DNA of 64,000 nt from the NCBI RefSeq assembly GCF_002563795.1, contig NZ_PDJL01000003.1, positions 496,001 through 560,000 on the forward strand, read 5' to 3'. Positions 49,201-57,008 of this stretch are shown in pieces. Position numbers and translations under genes: made by a program. How positions within the stretch are numbered: the stretch's first letter is position 1; each line of letters opens with the position of its first letter. Source of the DNA: Vibrio sp. ES.051 (GTDB lineage: Bacteria > Pseudomonadota > Gammaproteobacteria > Enterobacterales > Vibrionaceae). The notes under the pieces are model-generated. The model saw nothing but the letters and a program-made list of their open reading frames with translations, had not been told where the DNA came from and made no database searches.

Positions 49201-51061
49201 ATATAATATAGATCACTCGCTCTTGATTTCGTTCTCGTTGAATATTTTTCCGCCATCCTTAAGAGAGGCTGTTCTTTCAGATTCTAAATTTTGCAAGAGG
49301 AACGATATAGATACGGATGCTCAAGTTATACTAGGAGATTCAAGGGCATCATTTTCTCGTTCAACACTATTTAATGCAATTAGAGAAGCCTTCTCTACTT
49401 CTTTTAGTTCGAGCGTATTAGATTCAAATAATACCGAATGGTCTATATCGATACTACCGGATGAACAATCACGGCTCTGTATTGAAATGCCAGGTGCTAA
49501 GCTAAATATCAATACGTTTTGGCCTCTCATAAACGATATTAAATTACGCACTTCAATATTTGAAAATGAGGCCAAGAGAAGAAACATTGCACAAGTTGAT
49601 ATTGAACAATGGTTACCAATTTTATCTAAGGAGCAACTTGATGATGATGAAGTTGGGGACATAACTTCTGATTTAGAATTATCGCCTTCATACATTGAAG
49701 AGCTGTTAAGATTTGAGCTTAGTAACGGAAGCAACAAAGTACAGACTCTTGTGCCAGATAATGTTCGTTATTACGAGAGGCTTATCGGTACACACTCTGA
49801 TAGTTACGATATATATAAATATGCTACCAACGAACTTAGCCAGCATTTTGATAGCCGTGTTAATAAAGGTTGCAACTATTTAGATGTTCTTTTGTGTTCT
49901 CAACAATCAATATCTGCGGCTATATCAGAAAACATATCTAATGAAGAGTTCACATGTTTGGCTAAAACTGCTATCAAGGTAAAAGATCCAATTTCGATGA
50001 TTGGGTGTTTCGAAATTGGGGTGTTAAAATTTTTAGATTCAAATGAAACGATACTTCAAGAGCTTTTTGATTGTCTATGCGAACCAGAGATATTGAAGTC
50101 CTTAACTCTACTGTGTTCAATGACTATATTTATAGATGGCGAGCTTGCAAGGCTAAAAATTTTCAAAAATAAACCTCCGTTTTATAGAAGATTAGCATCA
50201 ATTTCACAGGCATCTTTAATTACTAAGGTCGCACTAGAGCAAGGTAGGGAGTTTTCAGACATTGAAAAGTGGGCAATGAAGGAAAGGGGTGTGTTTTTCT
50301 ATTGCCAGACATTTATTGATTTAAGAAGCGAACCTAAGTGGCTACCAGGCTATTTAAGCCCTGAGCAACTTCGAGATGAGTTATTAGGAAGAGTTTATAA
50401 TGTATGCCAAAAAATTAAGAATGCTGAGTTCTGTATGCGTATTTTACAGGGCCTTACTAGTAGATCTCTAATCCAATTAAATGCATTTTTACCTGGACCT
50501 CTAGAAGGGAATACAGAGCCCGCGGAACTACCTGATTACATGTCAAAAAGCCTAGATGAAGGAATGAATAACCAAGCGTCATTAGTGGCATTCAGGGCGT
50601 TGATAAATTCCGCACAATTTTGGAAAGTGGATGAAAAATATGTAGAGCTTGCATTAACGTTGCTCGAAAATGCGCAGCATGAGTTAAGAGAAACCGACAA
50701 TCAAGAGTCTATTTTCCAAACATTAAACGGATTAGCGAAAGTTGCAGCTTTAGTGAGGAGCAAAAAGCTTGCTGCTTCAGTTATGATCTTAAGTCGGATA
50801 TATAGAGATTATCTAAACGTTAATGCTGAACCTGAACATATTATGGAGATGGGCCTTGTAGCATCTGCTGCTTTTGAGGAAAAAGATGAATGGGCGGAAT
50901 ATATAGGTCAATGGTTAACTGAATTAGCCTACTTACCACTTGAAGCTAGAGCGGTTTCATCATTAAGTTCCATGCTTGAGCAACTTTGTATACTAGAACC
51001 ATATCTTTACTATACATGTGGGCGTCCACTAGAGATTCTGAACTGTTTAGAGCAACACTAA
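49193..51061 (+). CDS. Hypothetical partner protein of 45046-49200 (622 aa)
   Basis: No family is recognised. It is soluble and largely helical (EIGVLKFLDSNETILQELFD, TYCQTF-like and LALTLLENAQHELRET segments), possibly another repeat protein. Its start overlaps the stop of the large gene by eight bases, so the two are translated as a pair and probably act together. The gene ends about 490 bases before the next gene, and that gap holds an attC-like element and a GGCACTT hairpin. Confidence 0.6.
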   Translation: MNKYNIDHSLLISFSLNIFPPSLREAVLSDSKFCKRNDIDTDAQVILGDSRASFSRSTLFNAIREAFSTSFSSSVLDSNNTEWSISILPDEQSRLCIEMPGAKLNINTFWPLINDIKLRTSIFENEAKRRNIAQVDIEQWLPILSKEQLDDDEVGDITSDLELSPSYIEELLRFELSNGSNKVQTLVPDNVRYYERLIGTHSDSYDIYKYATNELSQHFDSRVNKGCNYLDVLLCSQQSISAAISENISNEEFTCLAKTAIKVKDPISMIGCFEIGVLKFLDSNETILQELFDCLCEPEILKSLTLLCSMTIFIDGELARLKIFKNKPPFYRRLASISQASLITKVALEQGREFSDIEKWAMKERGVFFYCQTFIDLRSEPKWLPGYLSPEQLRDELLGRVYNVCQKIKNAEFCMRILQGLTSRSLIQLNAFLPGPLEGNTEPAELPDYMSKSLDEGMNNQASLVAFRALINSAQFWKVDEKYVELALTLLENAQHELRETDNQESIFQTLNGLAKVAALVRSKKLAASVMILSRIYRDYLNVNAEPEHIMEMGLVASAAFEEKDEWAEYIGQWLTELAYLPLEARAVSSLSSMLEQLCILEPYLYYTCGRPLEILNCLEQH

Positions 51062-51553
51062 TGACGCGTTGAAAATGTAAAGGAATACTGCCCTAGCTCT
51101 GGTGAAATTTAACTTGGCCACCCACTCATGTTACAAAAAGTAGCCCTTCAGTTACGTTGTTGATATAAAGGTTGCATGGATTTTATGTTAACTGCCATTG
51201 TAGCCTGCATGTAACAAGGCGCAATTGTAGGACTGTTTTTCCGCCGCGATCCAAAACAACCGCAAAGCGCGGAGTTACCATCCCATACTTCAGATAATCC
51301 GCTAAACGCTAATTTAGGAATCTACACAACTCATAAATGTCCAGAGGCTTCATAGACCTGAAGTTTTACTCGTGGCACTTTTCTCAAAAAGTGCCAGTTA
51401 GCTCAGATCTGTCCCATTGTTGTAAAGTAGTCTTCAGCACACATTTTTAAGCCAGCTTATTTGACCTAGTTTTTCTAATCAAATTATTATGCCATTTGTT
51501 GCTTTTCTCATGTGCACCAATTTGAGATAGCCTTATGTTACCAAGGATGAAGA
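51062..51553. other. Gap with attC-like sequence and GGCACTT hairpin
   Basis: About 490 bases without a gene. The segment 51209-51290 (TGTAACAAG, then GGAC and TTTTTCCGCCGCGATCC) resembles the left part of chromosomal-integron attC sites and also the sequence at 56593-56640. A GGCACTT hairpin follows at 51374-51417. The rest shows nothing I can assign. Confidence 0.45.
51374..51417. repeat. GGCACTT hairpin repeat, copy C (weaker)
   Basis: GGCACTTTT pairs with AAAAAGTGCC around CTC, followed by AGTTAGCTCAGATCTGTCCC. The tail is similar to, but less well conserved than, the tails of copies at 13752 and 16702. It lies upstream of the nuclease-ATPase gene at 51554. Confidence 0.5.
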
Positions 51554-53995
51554 ATGAACGATCTACATCAGGCTCGACAAGTCCTTTTTGAGCTAGCTGA
51601 GAAGTATGGAAAGGCAGATATTAAAAATGAAGCACAAACTCGTTTTCATATCATAGATAGGGTTTTGGAAGATTGCTTTAACTGGCGAGACGATATTGAA
51701 GTTGAAAAATATGAGTCAAAAAATGGCTTTACTGACTACGAGTTAGGAAAACCAAGAATACTTGTTGTAGAAGCTAAACGAGAAGGTATCCCATTTGATA
51801 TACCTGCGGGTCTATCTAAACAGTTGACTGTTCCGATTCAATCTCTTTTCGAAGCTAATACAGCTCTTAAAGAAGCTATTGAACAAGTGCAGACTTATTG
51901 TGCTAGACGAGGTGTTCCCTTGGCGCTAGTTACCAATGGTCACCAATATGTAGCATTTTTGGCTTCGCGAACCGATGGTGTCGATGTTCTGGATGGAGAT
52001 GCACTAGCTTTTACTTCACTTGATCATATGCATCATCACTTCACTCAAGCTTGGAACTGTTTATCAAAAGCAGGCATAGAAGAGAATAGACTTTTTAGAT
52101 TACTGACTACTGGTGATAAAAGACTTCCAAATAAGCTTTCAAGCCAATTGGTCGATTATCCAAGGATTAGGTATCCAAGTGAAGTACAAGCTTCACTTAA
52201 ACAGCTTTCTGAGTTGTTCATACAAGATGTAATGGATAACCCTGAGCTAGAGAGTAACTTCTACAAAGACTGTTACTGCGAAAGTGGAGCGTTAAATAAA
52301 TATGCTCTACTGAGCAAGAATGTACTTGAGGCAAGGTACGCTGCAATCTTTAGTGCATCAGAAGAGCAACCATCAGTTCAACCTGTAAAATCCAAAAAAG
52401 GCTCAAATTTTTCGCCTGATATCGTTGCGGAAGCATTGTCCAGACGTCCTATAGTTCTGATAGGGGATGTGGGAGTAGGAAAAACATCATTCGTAAAGAA
52501 TTTAAGGCATAACAGCGCACACGAAGAGTTTAGTAAGGCTATTTATGTCTACATTGACTTAGGCGCAAATGCTTCCCTCAATACAGACATAAACTCATTT
52601 ATTTTGGATCAGATTGAGCATCAGTTACTAAGACAATATGAAGTTGACACCTACGATAACAGTTTTATTCATGGGGTTTATGATAGTGAAATTCGAAGGT
52701 TTGCCAAAGGCTTATGGGGAAGTTACAAAGATTCAAACCCAGAAAAATACCAAGAAAAGCTTATAGAAGAACTGGCAAACCTCGTAGAAAACAAAAGTAA
52801 CCATATGAAGCGCTCCGTAGAACATATTGCGAAGGGGCGAAAAAAACAAGTCATAATTTGTATTGATAATGCTGACCAACGAGACTTCGACATTCAACAG
52901 GAAGCTTTTATTATTTCCCAAGAGCTAGCCAAAGAGTGGAAAGCTACTGTATTTCTGTCTGTGCGACCACAAACGTTTTATAAGTCTAAACGTTCAGGGG
53001 CGTTAACAGCTTACCCACATAAAATCTTTACCATCTCTCCACCACGTGTAGACCAAGTTGTGGAAAAAAGGCTACGGTTCGCAGCAAAATTAGCTAGAGG
53101 AGAGCATGCGATTGATTTACCTTCTGTTCGATCTGAGAATTTAGCCTTATTCTTGGAAGCATTAGTTCGATCACTACAAAATAACAGAGAGCTAAACGAG
53201 TTTTTAACGAACATTACTGGTGGCAATATTCGCGCGGTAATAGAGTTCGTTACTGGCTTCATAGGATCTCCGAACGTAGAGGCACAAAAGATAATTGATA
53301 TAATGGAGAAGGAAGGGGACTATCGAATTCCTGTACATGAGTTTTCTAAACAGGCCCTTTTAGGTGACTACTCTCACTACAGTCCAGATACATCAATTTC
53401 AATGAACGTGCTCGATATATGTAATGCAGATCCAAATGAACACTTCTTAGTCCCAGTTATTATTTCGTATCTTGATACGAAAGGTGGGCATTTGGACAAG
53501 GATGGATTTTGTAGGACCGAAACTTTAATAGAGGAATGTCAAAACGCTGGCTTTACAACAAATCAGGTAGAATCCGCATTGAGGAGAGCCACGAACAAAA
53601 AGCTGATAGAAACCTCACTAAGAGTTACGTTTGAAGAAGACGAAGATAGTAATCTTATCGGAGATATGCCAGATAGTTTTAGGGTAACTACTATCGGTGC
53701 GTATCATATTAAGAGGTGGCTCGGTGAATTTGCATATCTTGATGCGATGCTTTTTGATACCCCAATAATGGACGAACTTTCCAGAAACGAACTCATAGTA
53801 GACTTATCATGCTTAAAAATTGCGAGCAGATATGCAAGAACAGCCATTTTTAGAGAGTACTTGAGAAGTTGCTGGCGAGCTTATAGTGGCGCTCCCTCAT
53901 ACTTCGACCTTGAGGAGGCATTTTCAATGGGAGATGACAGTTTCCAAAGGGTTCATAAAGCAATCAAGAAATACGAAATGGATGAGAATAAGTAA
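51554..53995 (+). CDS. PD-(D/E)xK nuclease fused to a P-loop ATPase (813 aa), candidate defence protein
   Basis: Residues about 10-140 form a type I restriction (HsdR/Mrr-like) nuclease fold. NEAQTRFHIIDRVLED carries the first Glu, TDYEL the Asp (61), VVEAKRE the E-x-K (73-75), and QVQTYCARRGVPLALVTNG the closing element. All catalytic residues are present. An ATPase domain follows with GDVGVGKTS (Walker A, 304-312) and VIICIDNAD (Walker B, about 433), and then a helical winged-helix-like end. STAND/AAA proteins with such nuclease ends act in anti-phage systems of the Avs kind, although those are usually longer. It is in a row of same-strand defence-like genes. Confidence 0.7.
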   Translation: MNDLHQARQVLFELAEKYGKADIKNEAQTRFHIIDRVLEDCFNWRDDIEVEKYESKNGFTDYELGKPRILVVEAKREGIPFDIPAGLSKQLTVPIQSLFEANTALKEAIEQVQTYCARRGVPLALVTNGHQYVAFLASRTDGVDVLDGDALAFTSLDHMHHHFTQAWNCLSKAGIEENRLFRLLTTGDKRLPNKLSSQLVDYPRIRYPSEVQASLKQLSELFIQDVMDNPELESNFYKDCYCESGALNKYALLSKNVLEARYAAIFSASEEQPSVQPVKSKKGSNFSPDIVAEALSRRPIVLIGDVGVGKTSFVKNLRHNSAHEEFSKAIYVYIDLGANASLNTDINSFILDQIEHQLLRQYEVDTYDNSFIHGVYDSEIRRFAKGLWGSYKDSNPEKYQEKLIEELANLVENKSNHMKRSVEHIAKGRKKQVIICIDNADQRDFDIQQEAFIISQELAKEWKATVFLSVRPQTFYKSKRSGALTAYPHKIFTISPPRVDQVVEKRLRFAAKLARGEHAIDLPSVRSENLALFLEALVRSLQNNRELNEFLTNITGGNIRAVIEFVTGFIGSPNVEAQKIIDIMEKEGDYRIPVHEFSKQALLGDYSHYSPDTSISMNVLDICNADPNEHFLVPVIISYLDTKGGHLDKDGFCRTETLIEECQNAGFTTNQVESALRRATNKKLIETSLRVTFEEDEDSNLIGDMPDSFRVTTIGAYHIKRWLGEFAYLDAMLFDTPIMDELSRNELIVDLSCLKIASRYARTAIFREYLRSCWRAYSGAPSYFDLEEAFSMGDDSFQRVHKAIKKYEMDENK

Positions 53996-54254
53996 TCTGT
54001 ACTATTTTAGCACTTGAACCGAAGAAATAAGTTGGAGATGTTTTCCAACTTGTTTTTGTCCAACGGCTTGATGACGGGGTAGATCATCGTAACGCAGAAC
54101 TGTCCCGCCCTTAGTTGGCACTGTGACTCGTCACATTTCTTTAGGTGGTGGTTTGACCTACATTTTCTTATGCTACAAAGTGTCCATTGAGATGACGGCT
54201 ACTCACGCTAACTTTTCAACTTAGTAGTTTTAAAATATAAATTTGGGCAGATGA

Positions 54255-55226
54255 ATGGAAAAAGACTTAATGATTTCTCTAGAGGGGTTTGCTAATGAAG
54301 CAGATGCTAACTCCTTAGGTAACACCGTCATGAGCATTGTTCGCGCTTTATATGAAAAACACCAACTTGATTTAACAAATTTAAAGCGTATCTTGATCTC
54401 GTATGATTTTCCAAATGCTCTAAAAAGAGTAACCGAGGAATACAACCACACTTCACCCTCTTCCTATACGAACTCGAAACAAGCCAGAGCAATAGCGCAA
54501 CTAATTACTAAAGGTGCGCGTGAAGAGTTTACTCTTGTGTTGGGTATAGAATTCTTCTTTGAATGGTTCAATAATGACGGAAAGTTTGAACTTACTGAAG
54601 ACAACATACATTTTGTCTTGCACCGAATCCATCATGAGTTAATTCACGTACACGAGAAGAATGTTTTAAATTGCTTGGACTCTTCTTTATTAGTTGATCA
54701 ATATGATGATGCTCTATTAATGTCAGCTACAAGATCTTGGTCGGAATATCTAGCAAACCTTAATTCAGCATATTCTGCTCCTCAAGAAACCGTTACCTTA
54801 TTTCTCGAACAACTAGATAGCGTGATCAAAGAGGTTCCAAATGAGATAGAAACTTTAGTTCTTCAGTACCAGTGTAAGTTAATTCCGTTAGATGAAATGT
54901 ACCTTGCAGTAAAAGATAGAATTAAACTGATTGCTAATTCTTATGCGTATGCTTTTGGTTATGTTGATGCTTTAGGAATAGATCTGAATGACAATTTTCC
55001 TGAATTATCACAGAATCTTGTTGAGTGTAAGCTTTCAGATGTCATTCATAAGTTGGTAGTCAGTTTTAGAACCCTGACCAAGTTATATGATGAAGGGGCA
55101 ATCGAAAATTATGACGCTTTCGATGAGGTCGTAAAAGTGATAGATAGTATGTTTGAATGCTTCGGCTTAACTCTAGAACGCACTCAGGATGAAAATGGCA
55201 CGGGGCTATATATCCATGTAGGGTAA
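54255..55226 (+). CDS. HExxH protein, candidate zinc metallopeptidase (323 aa)
   Basis: The motif HHELIHVHE contains HELIH (127-131), the HExxH zinc-binding signature. About 35 residues on, ATRSWSEYLANLNSA offers Glu as a possible third ligand, the gluzincin arrangement. There is no signal peptide or membrane segment. Its place between the nuclease-ATPase and the HEPN-like gene suits an effector or an activating protease in a defence set. The motif is seen; activity and partner are inferred. The start is uncertain because the ribosome site is weak. Confidence 0.55.
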   Translation: MEKDLMISLEGFANEADANSLGNTVMSIVRALYEKHQLDLTNLKRILISYDFPNALKRVTEEYNHTSPSSYTNSKQARAIAQLITKGAREEFTLVLGIEFFFEWFNNDGKFELTEDNIHFVLHRIHHELIHVHEKNVLNCLDSSLLVDQYDDALLMSATRSWSEYLANLNSAYSAPQETVTLFLEQLDSVIKEVPNEIETLVLQYQCKLIPLDEMYLAVKDRIKLIANSYAYAFGYVDALGIDLNDNFPELSQNLVECKLSDVIHKLVVSFRTLTKLYDEGAIENYDAFDEVVKVIDSMFECFGLTLERTQDENGTGLYIHVG

Positions 55227-55359
55227 AAAAGCCAGTTTTGAATTAATGCATCTTTCACTAAATTTATCCTCAAGCCATTGAATCGATTTATAATGTACTT
55301 TGAATGAGTGTGGTATTATCGCCTCAGGATTTCAGTTAAATAGTTTGAGGCGGTAATGT

Positions 55360-56556
55360 ATGGCTTCTTTTAGTTCATCTGAGATGGATATAATTGAGAA
55401 GTACTTAGGTATGAAGCAAGGATACGTTCTGGAGTTTAGTAACAGAACTTTTGCTGACTTCATGAAGAATTACGATGTCGATATTTATGGAGAAAGATTC
55501 AATTTTGCATCAGGCTCGAAGGCCAACCGTCTAAGGTCATTCATCAACCAATCTCCTGAAGTTCTGGTAGCGAATGTTCTATACGCTCTATCAAAAGAAA
55601 AGCAAAAAGAAACTAGTGGTGCAGCATGGTCTGAAGATGACCATCACCTGTCAATGGAATACATGTCTATCGTAGACAAGTTGAGAAAGCGTTCAATTGA
55701 AGCTTCTGAATCCTCATCAAGCTTTGTTCCATATTCAATACGAAATGGTCTCAATCCAAACTCAAACGGTTTTGGAATAATCGAGTTTCGTAATCTGTTC
55801 CTATACACATACAATACGATATTTTCGAAAGGGCTACTTGAGGAATATCTTGCTATCGAGTGCGAAGAGCACAACGTAGGAATCAAAGTAGATGTTGAGC
55901 ATCATTTAATGGTGTCATTACGTAAAGATAATCTGTGGCCTATCCAAGATAAGTACCATATGTATAGTGAAGAGGATATCTTTGATCTGATCGAGTTTTT
56001 CTTTTCTAAAGTGAGTAGCCCGCAGTTTGGCCCATCTGCATCGTTCTACTGCGGTTATTGTCAGGAAGAACACAGTATGACTTTCCACAGGGAACAGGGT
56101 ATCCAAGAATACTTGAAAGAAATCAATGCGATTCTTGCTTTATACGAGAAGCCCCATGAGTTAACTCAAGAAGGGATGGTTGTCGTCAGGCCTGAGTATG
56201 GTTTTGATAAGATTTTCAAAGCAGAGATACCAACGGAAGACGAACGTATTATCGATAAAGTTAACAGTGCTGTCTCAAGATTTAGACGTCATGGGTCGAG
56301 TATCGATGATCGCAAACATGCAGTGAGAGACTTGGCTGATATTCTTGAGAATGTGCGAGATGATATAAAGAAGCTCCTATCTAAAAAAGACGATCAAGCT
56401 CTATTCGATATTGCTAATAATTTTGGTATTAGGCATATGAACAGTAAGCAAAAAGACGACTATGATCCAGTGTGGTTAAGCTGGATGTTTTACTTCTACC
56501 TTTCGACTATTCATACAGTATTGAGAAGGCTCAAGGATCAGAACTGTAATGGATAG
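55360..56556 (+). CDS. AbiJ/HEPN-like abortive infection candidate (398 aa)
   Basis: The C-terminal 130 residues (DRKHAVRDLADILENVRDDI, then KKDDQALFDIANNFGIRHMN at about 355 and DPVWLSWMFYFYLSTIH) match the pattern of HEPN-type domains in AbiJ-like and related abortive infection proteins. The N-x4-R-H part corresponds to the catalytic motif. A Cys pair (YCGYCQEEH) near 230 may bind zinc. The N-terminal half is unassigned. A GAGG ribosome site precedes the ATG. It is the last gene of the defence-like row. Confidence 0.6.
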   Translation: MASFSSSEMDIIEKYLGMKQGYVLEFSNRTFADFMKNYDVDIYGERFNFASGSKANRLRSFINQSPEVLVANVLYALSKEKQKETSGAAWSEDDHHLSMEYMSIVDKLRKRSIEASESSSSFVPYSIRNGLNPNSNGFGIIEFRNLFLYTYNTIFSKGLLEEYLAIECEEHNVGIKVDVEHHLMVSLRKDNLWPIQDKYHMYSEEDIFDLIEFFFSKVSSPQFGPSASFYCGYCQEEHSMTFHREQGIQEYLKEINAILALYEKPHELTQEGMVVVRPEYGFDKIFKAEIPTEDERIIDKVNSAVSRFRRHGSSIDDRKHAVRDLADILENVRDDIKKLLSKKDDQALFDIANNFGIRHMNSKQKDDYDPVWLSWMFYFYLSTIHTVLRRLKDQNCNG

Positions 56557-56576
56557 ATATGAAGCAGATTTTGATG

Positions 56577-56603
56577 CTTGTTATAAGTAGTTCTTATAAC
56601 AAG
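56577..56603. repeat. Perfect inverted repeat, attC-like
   Basis: CTTGTTATAAG and CTTATAACAAG form a perfect 11-bp stem around TAGTT. The right arm starts a sequence (TATAACAAG, GGACAATTTTCCCGCTGCACTCC) like the left part of integron attC sites and similar to 51209-51250. It could also be the terminator of the gene at 55360, though no T-run follows. Confidence 0.5.
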
Positions 56604-56683
56604 AAGTTGCTGTCGGACAATTTTCCCGCTGCACTCCGAAGTTTCCGCAGAGCGCGCGGCGTGATACAAAAGAGGATGGTTAA

Positions 56684-56863
56684 ATGCCTTTGCAAATGGC
56701 ACATGAACTTAGGTTCCCAATGGGAGCAACATCACCGTTAGATAATACTGTGGTCAATGATTTCTTATCGTTGATGAAAAGAGTTTCTGCGCCGAAAATG
56801 AGTAAGCAGCAAGTTGTTGAAATTTACAAGCAGCACTTGTGTAAGGTTTCTGGCGATTATTGA
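56684..56863 (+). CDS. Small hypothetical protein (59 aa)
   Basis: It begins MPLQMAHELRFPMGATSP after an excellent ribosome site (AGAGGA, 7 bases upstream). The remainder includes a helical region (SLMKRVSAPKMSKQQVVEIY). It has no recognised family. It lies between the HEPN-like gene and the group II intron. Confidence 0.5.
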   Translation: MPLQMAHELRFPMGATSPLDNTVVNDFLSLMKRVSAPKMSKQQVVEIYKQHLCKVSGDY

Positions 56864-57008
56864 ACAAGACCGATGCCTCTAGATACGTAAATTGTGCGAT
56901 CTTATCCAGTTCTAGCCTCACCTCGATGGTTTCTTTAAGTCGATTCACGATACTTTTTCTAATCTGAAATGAGCTTTTTAGGGTAGCTACCCTAACGCAT
57001 TTTTGTCC

